From contig JACVCB010000045.1 of NCBI GenBank assembly GCA_016742255.1, positions 1-18,608 on the forward strand: DNA of 18,608 nt, written 5' to 3'. Each line of letters starts with the position of its first letter. Position 1 is the stretch's first letter. Below are positions 1 to 7,456 of the stretch, piece by piece. The notes below the pieces were generated by a model. It ran no database searches. It worked only from the letters and a program-made list of their open reading frames with translations, and was not told where the DNA came from. The stretch is from Leptospira sp. GTDB taxonomy: Bacteria; Spirochaetota; Leptospiria; Leptospirales; Leptospiraceae. The position numbers and the translations under genes are program-made.

Positions 1-1124
1 GCATAACGATCTGTCATTCCCGCTATATAATCGCAGATAATCCTCATCCTTCCATCTTCCTCTTCTCTGTTTCGGTAAGACTCAGGGATGGAATCAGGAT
101 GTGATTCAAAATGTTTAAAGAGTAAATAAATGATTTCTTTACCTCTTTCACTCATCCTGGAAACTTCAGAATGCCGATACAAATTTTGGAATAAAAAATG
201 TTTGAGTTCGATGAATTCTTTTTGTAACTCTTCAGAAAATTGAACAATTTTGATTTTTTTTAGGTATAAATCAGAAATAGATTCTCTTGTTTGTACATCA
301 TATTGAATCAATGTTTGGTGAATGGTTTCAATCAAATCAGAAACCATCAAGTTCAATAAGACTCGCCCAATCGACCTGGAAATGGAATGGATTTCAGACC
401 CGGAATTTTTTTCTGTTTTAGGTAAACTATCATGGATTCGTTTCCAAATGGAGAGTGTTTTCACTTCTTCCAATTGTAATAAACCACTTTCCAATCCATC
501 TTCCAAATCATGTGCAGAATAAGTAATCTCATCGGAAGAATCGACAATCATTGCTTCTAAAGAAGGACCTTTTTCCCTTCTCACCATTAGTAAGTTAGTT
601 GGTTCATACCCACCACCATGTTTCATTATGCCAAGCAATGTTTCCTTGCATAAATTGAGACCAGGAAATTCAGGATACCTCCTCTCCAACTTTTGCACGA
701 CCCTGAGTGATTGTTTATTATGTTCAAAACCACCCTTTTCTTTCATGAGTTCTGCGAGAGCATCTTGGCCTGCATGCCCAAAAGGAGAATGTCCCAAGTC
801 ATGAGCAAGTGCGATGGACTCACTTAAATCTTCATTGAGCCCGAGGACCTTCGATATTGTTTTCGAAATCCCAGCCACTTCTAAGGTATGTGTTAATCGA
901 TTTCGAAAATGATCTCCTTCCGAGTATACGAAGACTTGTGTTTTGTATTCCAATCGTTTGAATGCATGTGAATGGATGATACGATCCTTATCTCTTTGGA
1001 AAGGCAATCGATACGGATGTTCTGGTTCCACAAATGCACGAGCGCCAGAATGACGACTTTTTACGGCATAGGGTGCAAGGATTTTTTCTTCTTCAAGAAG
1101 GAGTTCATTTCTCCCTTTCTTCAT
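1..1124 (-). CDS. dgt: dGTPase-like deoxynucleoside triphosphate triphosphohydrolase (HD domain), partial at window edge
   Basis: The reading frame runs from an ATG at 1124 through the left edge of the window with no stop, so about 374 residues are visible and only the C-terminal end is missing. It is an HD-domain phosphohydrolase. His79 lies in RLTHTLEVA, the His108-Asp109 pair in LAHDLGHSPFGH, and the later metal-binding Asp198 in SSDEITYSAHDLEDG. The visible end carries DYIAGMTDRYA, which is typical near the C-terminus of the dGTPase type 2 subfamily. The family hydrolyses dNTPs to deoxynucleoside and triphosphate in the cytoplasm, limiting dNTP pools. Substrate preference cannot be read from the sequence. 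A clear ribosome site (AGGAAAGAG) sits just upstream of the start. The gene is divergent from the DedA gene, with 49 nt between the two starts. Family assignment is firm; symbol dgt is by family. Confidence 0.93.
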   Translation of the reverse strand, partial: MKKGRNELLLEEEKILAPYAVKSRHSGARAFVEPEHPYRLPFQRDKDRIIHSHAFKRLEYKTQVFVYSEGDHFRNRLTHTLEVAGISKTISKVLGLNEDLSESIALAHDLGHSPFGHAGQDALAELMKEKGGFEHNKQSLRVVQKLERRYPEFPGLNLCKETLLGIMKHGGGYEPTNLLMVRREKGPSLEAMIVDSSDEITYSAHDLEDGLESGLLQLEEVKTLSIWKRIHDSLPKTEKNSGSEIHSISRSIGRVLLNLMVSDLIETIHQTLIQYDVQTRESISDLYLKKIKIVQFSEELQKEFIELKHFLFQNLYRHSEVSRMSERGKEIIYLLFKHFESHPDSIPESYRNREEEDGRMRIICDYIAGMTDRY

Positions 1125-1173
1125 AAATCTCTTTCCTTTTTCGGCGAAACCATAAAATCAGTATAAATCCCTC

Positions 1174-1794
1174 ATGGACTTTCTACAAACCCTAGTAACG
1201 ATTTTTATGCAATACGGTTATTTTGCCGTTTTTGGAATTCTGATCCTTTGTGGATTCGGACTTCCGGTTCCAGAAGACATTTCACTCACTGCGGGAGGTG
1301 TTATCTCGGGGCTTGGTTACGCCAATGTTCATATTATGTTTCTCGTGGGTATGGCAGGGGTTCTCATTGGTGACAGTTTTGTTTTTTGGTTGGGAAGTCA
1401 TTACGGAGAAAGGGCATTAACCCTTCCTATTTTACGGACAGTGCTCCACCCGGAGCGATTTGATAAAGTCAGAGAACAATTTAAGAAATATGGTCGTTGG
1501 GTTGTATTTGTGGGAAGGTTTATGCCAGGACTCAGGATGCCCATATTTTTTACAGCTGGGACCTCCAAACAAATTAGTTTTTTCTTATTCCTGTTAACAG
1601 ATGGATTTGCCGCACTTATCTCCGTTCCGATTTGGGTTTACCTTGGGTATTATTTTGCTCATAATTTTGATGAACTCATGAGCTGGGTGCGTGGGGGCCA
1701 AACGATTATCTTAGTCCTCGTCGCGATCCTTGTTGGCGTTCTATTCTTCTACTGGTGGCGGAGGAAACGCCAAGAGGGAGAAGGAGACAAATGA
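1174..1794 (+). CDS. DedA family inner-membrane protein
   Basis: A 206-residue polytopic membrane protein of the DedA/SNARE-associated (VTT) family. Family marks are GLPVPEDISLTAGG (residues 29-42, acidic E34/D35), GDSFVFWLGSHYG (66-78) and the basic motif VGRFMPGLR (113-121, R115 and R121). Hydrophobic segments lie at about 5-28, 52-72, 134-163 and 176-195. The C-terminus is a short basic/acidic tail. DedA proteins support membrane homeostasis, and several members flip undecaprenyl phosphate or phospholipids; the substrate here is unknown. The gene overlaps the following lipoprotein gene by four bases (ATGA), so the two are probably translated together. No convincing Shine-Dalgarno sequence precedes the ATG; a TATAAAT at 1162-1168 sits only five bases before it. 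Confidence 0.9.
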   Translation: MDFLQTLVTIFMQYGYFAVFGILILCGFGLPVPEDISLTAGGVISGLGYANVHIMFLVGMAGVLIGDSFVFWLGSHYGERALTLPILRTVLHPERFDKVREQFKKYGRWVVFVGRFMPGLRMPIFFTAGTSKQISFFLFLLTDGFAALISVPIWVYLGYYFAHNFDELMSWVRGGQTIILVLVAILVGVLFFYWWRRKRQEGEGDK

Positions 1795-2270
1795 ACCTAA
1801 AACAGGCAAATTTTGCTTTTTCTCTTTTACTAACCTTCGTTTGGGTTTGGAATTGCACCAATTATTCCACAACTGCTTCTGTCCAAGCACCACCCACTCT
1901 CATTTCGATTACAAATAATGGGAATTCCAACTTTACCATCAAAGTGAGAGCGCAAAACCCAGAGTTCATCTTCCAAGGGTATCGTTTGTACCAGGCTGCT
2001 ACGGAAAGTTTAGCTCAGAATCCAACGGATACAAACCTTGGAACCGACTGCATTTTAGCCCAAGCATCGATTGTGCAACCAATTGAATATACCTTTGAGG
2101 TCGATCCGACCACAAAGGCAAATACTGCAGGGGTTTCTTGCCGCATTTTTGCCACATTATCCACTGGGTCCTATATTTCGATGAGAACTCTTGGACTCGC
2201 TGTGAACCTACAAAATAGCACAAGTTCCTACCGAGTTTCCCTCCCATCTAACGCGCTTATTGTCCCATAA
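1791..2270 (+). CDS. Small putative lipoprotein, unknown function
   Basis: A 159-residue protein I do not recognise beyond its export signal. The N-terminus (residues 1-21) has a short basic part, a hydrophobic stretch (FAFSLLLTFVWVW) and then Asn-Cys22, a relaxed spirochete-style lipobox, suggesting lipidation at Cys22 and an envelope location. The mature part is rich in Thr, Ser and Asn with alternating hydrophobic residues, consistent with a beta-sandwich, and has Cys residues that could form a disulfide. The ATG at 1791 overlaps the dedA stop as ATGA and is preceded by GGAG in the dedA coding end, so this start is preferred over an in-frame ATG at 1755, which would remove the signal peptide from the N-terminus. 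Operonic with dedA. Confidence 0.75.
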   Translation: MNLKQANFAFSLLLTFVWVWNCTNYSTTASVQAPPTLISITNNGNSNFTIKVRAQNPEFIFQGYRLYQAATESLAQNPTDTNLGTDCILAQASIVQPIEYTFEVDPTTKANTAGVSCRIFATLSTGSYISMRTLGLAVNLQNSTSSYRVSLPSNALIVP

Positions 2271-2283
2271 AATAAAACTTTCT

Positions 2284-2313
2284 TGCATTTAAGTCAAATG
2301 CGTGTATTTTTTT
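2284..2313 (+). terminator. Weak hairpin plus T-run after the dedA-lipoprotein pair (possible terminator)
   Basis: A perfect 6-bp inverted repeat, GCATTT (2285-2290) and AAATGC (2296-2301), with a 5-nt loop, is followed by a T-rich run ending at 2313. The stem has only two G-C pairs, so termination would be inefficient. The same bases include a TTGCAT (2283-2288) and a TATTTT (2305-2310) spaced 16 nt apart, which could instead be a weak promoter for the TRAP operon. The sequence alone does not decide between them. Confidence 0.3.
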
Positions 2314-2342
2314 CCGGAATCATGGGATTTCTTTGTGCATTT

Positions 2343-2359
2343 TTTAGAATTTTTCTAAA
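2343..2359. promoter_or_regulatory. Palindrome in the tatT leader, candidate operator
   Basis: A perfect 7-bp inverted repeat, TTTAGAA-TTT-TTCTAAA, lies about 80 nt before the tatT start in a 167-nt gap that otherwise has no gene. It is AT-rich and followed by TTTTT. Read as a 7-1-7 site it differs from perfect symmetry at one position, loosely recalling operators of Fur-family regulators. It could equally be a weak attenuator or chance in AT-rich DNA. Confidence 0.3.
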
Positions 2360-2437
2360 TTTTTGCCCCAAATTGTCCCGTTGGTCATACAAATAGAAAG
2401 GGAGAAATCCCAAACATTTTTGGAGGATGATGAAAAA

Positions 2438-3340
2438 ATGAACCAAACGAAACATTGGTCAAAAATCGCGCTCGCAACTCTGGTACTCGTGTCAGTTGTT
2501 GCATGCGGAAAATCAAGACAATTGAAAATTACGGCGTCGGATGTGACTCGTGCAACCACACCAGCAAAACTTCCTGCTGACATCGAAAAACTCTGGAAGA
2601 ACCGTCATAACGAACAAGACCTTAGACAAGCACTTGTTAGTTTAGAAAAATTTGCAACTGAGAACCCACAATATGCAGATGTAAAAGTATTATTGTGCCG
2701 TGGTAATTATTTGATGGGTGATGGCCACTTATGGCTAAAACTAACTGGCGATGCAGATGACGATGCAAAAGTAAAAGAAGAATCCATCGCATTTTATGAT
2801 GCTGCAGTGACTTGGTGTGAAGCAGCTCTTGCCATGAATCCAAAATTCAGAGACAAAGTGGTAAAAGAAGGTTTAGAAATCGAAAAGTCTTTAGATGTAC
2901 TTGGACCAGAGGACATTGATGCACTCTACTGGAGATATGCATCTCTCGGAAAATGGTCAAGATTGGTTGGTTTTACTACCCTTCTCAACAACCGATCTAA
3001 GTTTACTGCTATGGTAAACCGCGTAAAAGAAATTGAAAAGGCTATGGGTAAAGAATACTTTTATTCTGCAACTCTCAGATATGATGCAGCAAGTAATGCT
3101 CTCTCACCAACTGGTGATAAAAAATTAGCTGATAAATACTTTGAAGAAGCAATTGCAAAACACCCAAATTATTTTGCAGTTCGAGTTCTTTATGCAGAAA
3201 GCCGTTTAAAAGGTAACGAAGACAAATTCAAAAAACAATTAGAATTTGTAATCAAAGGAAAAGCATCCTCTTTACCTGAAATTGAACCTGATCAAATCGT
3301 AGAACAACGAAAAGCTAAAAAATTACTCGACGAATTATAA
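2438..3340 (+). CDS. tatT: TatT: TPR-like lipoprotein of a TPR-associated TRAP transporter
   Basis: A 300-residue lipoprotein precursor. The signal peptide ends in the lipobox VVAC with Cys23 as the lipidated residue. The mature protein is almost entirely helical and has TPR-like pairs, for example KYFEEAIAKHPNYFAVRVLY. The C-terminal end (EIEPDQIVEQRKAKKLLDEL) matches the typical close of the TatT family. In Treponema pallidum, TatT (Tp0956) is a TPR-fold lipoprotein that associates with the solute receptor TatP (Tp0957). The next gene here is a TatP-type receptor 20 nt downstream, which strongly supports the assignment. TatT is thought to help bind or hand over a hydrophobic ligand in the periplasm. 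The start at 2438 follows GGAGG with an 11-nt gap. The in-frame ATG at 2363 is rejected because it would place 25 charged residues before the signal peptide; two nearer ATGs (2427, 2430) run into a stop at once. Confidence 0.88.
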   Translation: MNQTKHWSKIALATLVLVSVVACGKSRQLKITASDVTRATTPAKLPADIEKLWKNRHNEQDLRQALVSLEKFATENPQYADVKVLLCRGNYLMGDGHLWLKLTGDADDDAKVKEESIAFYDAAVTWCEAALAMNPKFRDKVVKEGLEIEKSLDVLGPEDIDALYWRYASLGKWSRLVGFTTLLNNRSKFTAMVNRVKEIEKAMGKEYFYSATLRYDAASNALSPTGDKKLADKYFEEAIAKHPNYFAVRVLYAESRLKGNEDKFKKQLEFVIKGKASSLPEIEPDQIVEQRKAKKLLDEL

Positions 3341-3360
3341 TCGATCACTAGGAGAACTAG

Positions 3361-4368
3361 ATGTTTTTAAAGCAGTTAAAATATTTAGTTTGTGTAACTA
3401 TGGCCCTCACAATCAGTGGGGGTCTTTTTGCTCAAACAACCGTTAAATTGGCTACAGTTGCCCCAGAAGGATCACCTTGGGCAAACGAATTAGCAAAAAT
3501 CAAAAAGAAAATCGAAAGTGAATCACAAGGACAAATTAAATTTAAAATTTATCCTGGTGGGCAAATGGGTGGAGAAAATGAAATCCTCCAACAAGTCATT
3601 CGTGGAAAACTGCAAGGAGCTGGATTAACAGCAGGAGCACTTGCAAACACAGTCAAAGAATTAAACGTACTTGAAATTCCTTATCTCTTTAATTCTTATG
3701 CACAAGCAGATTGTGTTCTCGATGATCATCTATTAGAAGATTTCAGAAAACTTTTTGAAGCAAAAGGACTAATTTTTGTCACTTGGGCAGAAAATGGATA
3801 CAGATCCATCGGAACAAAATCCACTCCAGTGAAAAAACCAGAAGACCTAAAAGGGATCAAAATCAGAATCCAAGAATCTCCAGTTCACATCGCGTATTGG
3901 AAACAATTAGGTGTAAGTGGAATTCCAATTGCGATTCCAGAAGTATTGCCATCGTTACAAACTGGTGTGGTTGAAGGATTCGACAACACTCCTCTATTCA
4001 CTCTTGCAGCTGAATGGCAAACAGCGATTAAGTATTTTACATTAACTCGCCATATATACCAACCAGCAGCGATCCTTTACTCTAAAAAGTATTGGGACAC
4101 ACTCAATGACGAACAAAAAAAGACACTGATGGGTGAAGGAAACAAACTCGCTCCAGGTGCACGACAAGCTGTTCGTTCCATCGAAAAGAACATGATTGCT
4201 ACTTTGAAAAAAGCAGACGTACAAGTTTATGAACCTTCTAGTGCAGAACTTGCAAGTTTCAAATCAGCTGCAAACACAGTTGCAGGACAAGTTGTTGGAA
4301 AAATTGGTGGGCAATCGAAACAAATTTACGATAAAATCCAAAAAGCCAAAGCAGCTTGTGGTGGTTAG
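3361..4368 (+). CDS. tatP: TatP/DctP-type TRAP transporter periplasmic solute receptor
   Basis: A 335-residue secreted protein with a Sec signal peptide cleaved after LFA (about residue 24). It belongs to the DctP (TRAP extracytoplasmic solute receptor) family. Visible marks are KLATVAPEGSPWANEL at the mature start, YPGGQMGGENE (64-74), the LNVLEIPYLF segment, and LKGIKIRIQES containing Arg169. Arg169 is at the position of the conserved TRAP arginine that usually salt-bridges a ligand carboxylate. VEGFDNTP (204-211) and the following helices complete the second lobe. Its role is to bind substrate in the periplasm and deliver it to the QM membrane domain. An AGGAGAA ribosome site stands 4-10 nt before the ATG. 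The position after tatT and before DctQ/DctM makes this the receptor of a TPR-associated TRAP system. The ligand is unknown. Confidence 0.93.
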   Translation: MFLKQLKYLVCVTMALTISGGLFAQTTVKLATVAPEGSPWANELAKIKKKIESESQGQIKFKIYPGGQMGGENEILQQVIRGKLQGAGLTAGALANTVKELNVLEIPYLFNSYAQADCVLDDHLLEDFRKLFEAKGLIFVTWAENGYRSIGTKSTPVKKPEDLKGIKIRIQESPVHIAYWKQLGVSGIPIAIPEVLPSLQTGVVEGFDNTPLFTLAAEWQTAIKYFTLTRHIYQPAAILYSKKYWDTLNDEQKKTLMGEGNKLAPGARQAVRSIEKNMIATLKKADVQVYEPSSAELASFKSAANTVAGQVVGKIGGQSKQIYDKIQKAKAACGG

Positions 4369-4389
4369 AGTAAGGTAGGATATAGATAA

Positions 4390-5085
4390 ATGAAATTCGT
4401 CGAACGAATTCTAAATACTTTGAGTTTCGGCGAGAAATGGGCAGGGGGAATTTGTTTCCTTCTGCTCACTCTTCTCATGATTGCTGACGTTTCCAAAAGG
4501 GAAGTCATCGATAAAGTGTTAGGTTGGACATTAGAAGCCTCAGAAGCATACCCAAATACGGGTGTCGCAGGACTCATTGGCGATTGGAGTGTTTACATTG
4601 CAGAATCCATTCACAGTGGAACTTCCAGCTTCTTAGAGTGGATGGGCCTCGGTGGGATCATTTGGGCTCAAAAACTATCCCTTTATTTTATGTTATGGGG
4701 TGGTTTGTTCGGATCTGCTTTAGCAAGTGCCAAAGGCTCACACTTACGCCCAGAAATTGCAGACAAGGCATTACCAAAAGCGGTTCTGCATTATGTAAAA
4801 ATCATCGAACAATGGGTGATTTCGATATTCTTTTTATTCTTAGCTTACTTATCAGTCATTTATGTTTTAGAAAGTATTAGTTTAGATGAAGTCAATCCTG
4901 TGACAGAAATCCATTTATGGAAAGTCCAATTGATTTTTCCTTACATTTTCCTTTCTATGGGATTTCGACATTTGTGTTATGGAATTTTTCCTTCACTCAT
5001 CCCTTCCGACATCAATGAAGCCACTGAGGCTTTGGAACTTGCGGAAAAAGAACTTTCCGAATCAAATTCAGGAGGGAAACGTTAA
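4390..5085 (+). CDS. TRAP transporter small membrane subunit (DctQ-like), enlarged
   Basis: A 231-residue membrane protein with four hydrophobic segments at about 18-36, 96-114, 139-161 and 178-198, the expected four-helix plan of DctQ. WAQKLSLYFMLWGGLFGSAL followed by KGSHLRPE (115-122) corresponds to the conserved DctQ second helix and its His-containing motif. A typical DctQ is about 160-190 residues. The excess is a loop of about 50 residues between helices 1 and 2 (about 40-90) plus a charged C-terminal tail (208-231). The small subunit stabilises the DctM transport subunit and contacts the receptor. The start follows AGGTAGGA by nine bases. The stop overlaps the next start by one base (TAATG), so translation is probably coupled. 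Confidence 0.9.
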   Translation: MKFVERILNTLSFGEKWAGGICFLLLTLLMIADVSKREVIDKVLGWTLEASEAYPNTGVAGLIGDWSVYIAESIHSGTSSFLEWMGLGGIIWAQKLSLYFMLWGGLFGSALASAKGSHLRPEIADKALPKAVLHYVKIIEQWVISIFFLFLAYLSVIYVLESISLDEVNPVTEIHLWKVQLIFPYIFLSMGFRHLCYGIFPSLIPSDINEATEALELAEKELSESNSGGKR

Positions 5086-6386
5086 TGGGTTCTTGGGGAA
5101 TACTCATACTCTTACTTGCCTTAATTTTACTTAGGCAACCATTGATCGTACTCATGGGTGCGATCACAGTGTACTGTTATTACTTTTTACCAGATCCACC
5201 TCTTGAGTCTTTTCAAGAACTCAATAGTATCATTGGGGATTTATTTTTTGCAGGTGATAAAGAGATCCTTCTTGCGATTCCACTTTTCATCATTGCAGGG
5301 AATTTGATGACCCATGGTAGTATTGCCAGACGACTGATCCGCATTGCTCAGGCAATGACAGCTCCAATTCCAGCAGGGCTTGCCATCGCAGGTGTTTTCT
5401 CCTGTGGGATTTTTGCTGCGATTTCTGGATCATCCCCAGTGACTCTCATTGCCATCGGTGGACTCATGTATCCTTCCCTTACAAAGGCAGGTTACCCAAC
5501 TCAGTTTTCGATGGGACTACTTGCTTCTGGAGGGACTCTCGGTATCATCATTCCACCGAGTATTCCAATGATTGTTTATGCAATCATGGTAGGAGTATCA
5601 GTGACAGATCTTTTCATTGCAGGGATTGGTCCTGGAATATTACTCATGAGTTTACTTATGATTTATTCCGTGTTCCGTGCAGGAAATGTTGGTCGTGGGA
5701 AATGGGACTGGGCAGAAATTCGAATTGCTTGGAAAGAAGGCATTCTTGCTCTCATGATGCCAGTTGTGATCCTGGGTGGAATTTATTCTGGATTTTTCAC
5801 AGCGACTGAATCCGCAGCCATTGCCGTATTTTATGCAATCCTTGTAGAAGTGTTCATTCACAAAGAATTAAGTTTTCCGAAAATTCCGAAAATCATGGCA
5901 GAAAGTGCTGAGATGCTCGGGATCTTATTTCTCATCTTAATCCTTGCGGTGAGTTTGAATAAGTTCATGATCGAAAATGAAATCCCGCAAAACCTAGTGG
6001 CAAAAATGTCAGAACTCATTTCTAGTCCTGTCACTTTTCTCATTGGTGTGAACATTCTACTTCTCATCGTAGGTATGTTTATGGATATCATGAGTGCGAT
6101 TCTAGTACTTGCACCTCTTCTTGCACCAATGGCAGTTAATTATGGAATCAATCCAGTTCACTTTGGTATCATCATGATTGTGAATTTGGAAATCGGATAT
6201 TTGACTCCTCCAGTTGGTGTGAATTTATTTGTGGCATCAGGGATCTTCAAACAACCGTTAGGAAAAGTGATCCAATCAGTTGCACCAATTGTAGGAATGT
6301 TTCTCATTGGACTCATCCTTATCAGTTGGATCCCAGAAATTTCACTTGGACTTCTGGGTGGAGAAGCGACTGCACCTAGCCCATAA
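5085..6386 (+). CDS. TRAP transporter large permease subunit (DctM-like)
   Basis: A 433-residue polytopic protein of the DctM family, at the normal family length. Conserved stretches include AGNLMTHGSIARRLI, AAISGSSPVTLIAIGG, GGTLGIIIPPSIPMIVYA and, in the C-terminal half, NLEIGYLTPPVGVNLFVASG. The two Pro-rich re-entrant hairpins (IIPPS and LTPPVG) are the elevator-type core that binds Na+ and substrate in this ion-transporter superfamily. It moves the substrate released by the TatP receptor across the inner membrane using an ion gradient. A strong GGAGGG site lies before the ATG inside the end of the dctQ gene. It is the last gene of the TRAP operon, and the transcript probably ends at the hairpin at 6470-6497. 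Confidence 0.95.
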   Translation: MGSWGILILLLALILLRQPLIVLMGAITVYCYYFLPDPPLESFQELNSIIGDLFFAGDKEILLAIPLFIIAGNLMTHGSIARRLIRIAQAMTAPIPAGLAIAGVFSCGIFAAISGSSPVTLIAIGGLMYPSLTKAGYPTQFSMGLLASGGTLGIIIPPSIPMIVYAIMVGVSVTDLFIAGIGPGILLMSLLMIYSVFRAGNVGRGKWDWAEIRIAWKEGILALMMPVVILGGIYSGFFTATESAAIAVFYAILVEVFIHKELSFPKIPKIMAESAEMLGILFLILILAVSLNKFMIENEIPQNLVAKMSELISSPVTFLIGVNILLLIVGMFMDIMSAILVLAPLLAPMAVNYGINPVHFGIIMIVNLEIGYLTPPVGVNLFVASGIFKQPLGKVIQSVAPIVGMFLIGLILISWIPEISLGLLGGEATAPSP

Positions 6387-6415
6387 GAACGATTGTAACT
6401 AGTTTTACCTTCCTG

Positions 6416-6442
6416 TTTCCTTTGATTCTTAAACAAAGGAAA
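6416..6442. repeat. Perfect 9-bp inverted repeat after the TRAP operon
   Basis: TTTCCTTTG (6416-6424) and CAAAGGAAA (6434-6442) form a perfect 9-bp stem with a 9-nt loop. No T-run follows on either strand, so it is not a classical intrinsic terminator. It lies between the dctM stop and the proper terminator at 6470, so it would be part of the 3' untranslated region and might protect the transcript end. Confidence 0.5.
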
Positions 6443-6469
6443 TGGAAATGGTAGGATGGAAATCAAAAG

Positions 6470-6497
6470 AGCCGGAGCTAAAAACTTCGGCTTTTTT
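6470..6497. terminator. Bidirectional intrinsic terminator between the TRAP operon and the fliS cluster
   Basis: AGCCGGAG (6470-6477) pairs with CTTCGGCT (6485-6492) with one G-U wobble and a 7-nt loop, then TTTTTT on the plus strand. Read on the minus strand the stem is followed by CTTTTGA, so it can also stop the opposing transcript. The stop codon of the minus-strand J-domain gene (6496-6498) lies inside this T-run. Confidence 0.85.
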
Positions 6498-7050
6498 ATT
6501 CCTTTGACCACCAAACACGAAGTCGCTCCAAGGAATTTTTTGCATCACTAGCCCATAAACTAGTGGGATGTTGTTTTAGAATGTTGGCATACACCTGCAA
6601 AACTGGTTCCAATTCTTTCTGTAATTGTACGAGTTCTTTATTCAATGCACTCGAAAGTTCAATGGGATGTAGGTTTCGTTTTTCATAATAACGAAGGATA
6701 ACTTCTGTCTCTTTTTCCTTGGCTAATTTATATTCTTGGAAAACCGGATCTTTGGAAGGTTTGTTCTCCAAAGTTTCATTTGGACTTTGATTGGTATTTT
6801 TAGGATGGGAACCTTCTCTGTTTCCATTCGGATCCACCATCGTTTCCTCTGGGTGGATGAGTAGGAATTCCTTTAAGTTTTCGTAATGTTTGTTTAACTC
6901 CACAAACATCACATCACTTGTAAATTCACCGCTATCTGGGTGGTATTTTTTTGCTAGTTTGTGATAAGAATCTTTTAATTCAGACTCGGTAAATCCAGAA
7001 CTTAAACCTAAAAAATGTAACGAATCATTTAACAGTAGTTTTTTGTCCAT
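6496..7050 (-). CDS. J-domain protein of unknown partner
   Basis: A 184-residue protein starting at the ATG at 7050. Residues 9-62 form a J domain: NDSLHFLGLSSGFTESELKD, then YHKLAKKYHPDSG with the invariant HPD at 37-39, then helix III (FVELNKHYENLKEFL). A polar linker (about 68-105) is followed by a helical C-terminal half with a hydrophobic, Trp-ending tail. J domains stimulate the ATPase of DnaK-type chaperones and recruit clients. There is no zinc-finger or DnaJ C-terminal domain, so this is a type III J protein. The ATG lies 22 nt inside the end of the preceding gene and has no visible Shine-Dalgarno sequence, suggesting coupled translation. A longer frame from 7110 is rejected because it adds residues without J homology. 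Its place in a fliS cluster hints at a flagellar link, which is inference. Confidence 0.82.
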   Translation of the reverse strand: MDKKLLLNDSLHFLGLSSGFTESELKDSYHKLAKKYHPDSGEFTSDVMFVELNKHYENLKEFLLIHPEETMVDPNGNREGSHPKNTNQSPNETLENKPSKDPVFQEYKLAKEKETEVILRYYEKRNLHPIELSSALNKELVQLQKELEPVLQVYANILKQHPTSLWASDAKNSLERLRVWWSKE

Positions 7051-7436
7051 GAAAGACCAGAGGAAAATACCAAATGAGATTTTAACCTTCGTTTGATACT
7101 GAATTCCCAATATTCTTTTTTACTTTCATTCATTTCGAATACAAGCAATTCTTGGACTTTTTGTTGGAGGGTTCTTGCCTCATCTAATTTAGAAAAAACA
7201 GTTTCGGAAAGGGCAATTTCTTCTTCAGTATGAACATCTAGTTCTTGGTGTTCTAATATTTCTGCGTCCAACTCTTCCAATTTTCGGACAAGAGTCTCAT
7301 TCTTAAACTCAATCTTAACAGCTGTATCTGCATCTCTGTAGGATAATAATTCTTCTTCTCGTTTTAGATTCGTGATCAGGGAATTCAGGAGTTGGATTTT
7401 TTTCTGCAGCAAGTGTTTATAAGATATTTGTTTCAT
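7029..7436 (-). CDS. Coiled-coil protein downstream of fliS (possible FlgN/FliT-type export chaperone)
   Basis: A 135-residue, highly charged, predicted all-helical protein rich in Leu, Glu and Lys (for example LNSLITNLKREEELLSY and ARTLQQKVQELLVFEM). I cannot place it in a family by motif. Size, helical character and position directly after fliS resemble the small flagellar chaperones FlgN and FliT or a FliJ-like rod, but that is context only. The start at 7436 is 20 nt after the fliS stop, with no clear ribosome site. The 3' end overlaps the J-domain gene by 22 nt. The last 20 residues, which lie within and next to this overlap, read less like coiled coil. Confidence 0.7.
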   Translation of the reverse strand: MKQISYKHLLQKKIQLLNSLITNLKREEELLSYRDADTAVKIEFKNETLVRKLEELDAEILEHQELDVHTEEEIALSETVFSKLDEARTLQQKVQELLVFEMNESKKEYWEFSIKRRLKSHLVFSSGLSWTKNYC

Positions 7437-7456
7437 AAGTTTTGATAAAAGAAAAT

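Noticed and set aside
322..522. Plus-strand open frame within the dGTPase region
   Set aside because: It is antisense to a clearly coding HD-domain gene and encodes no recognisable protein.
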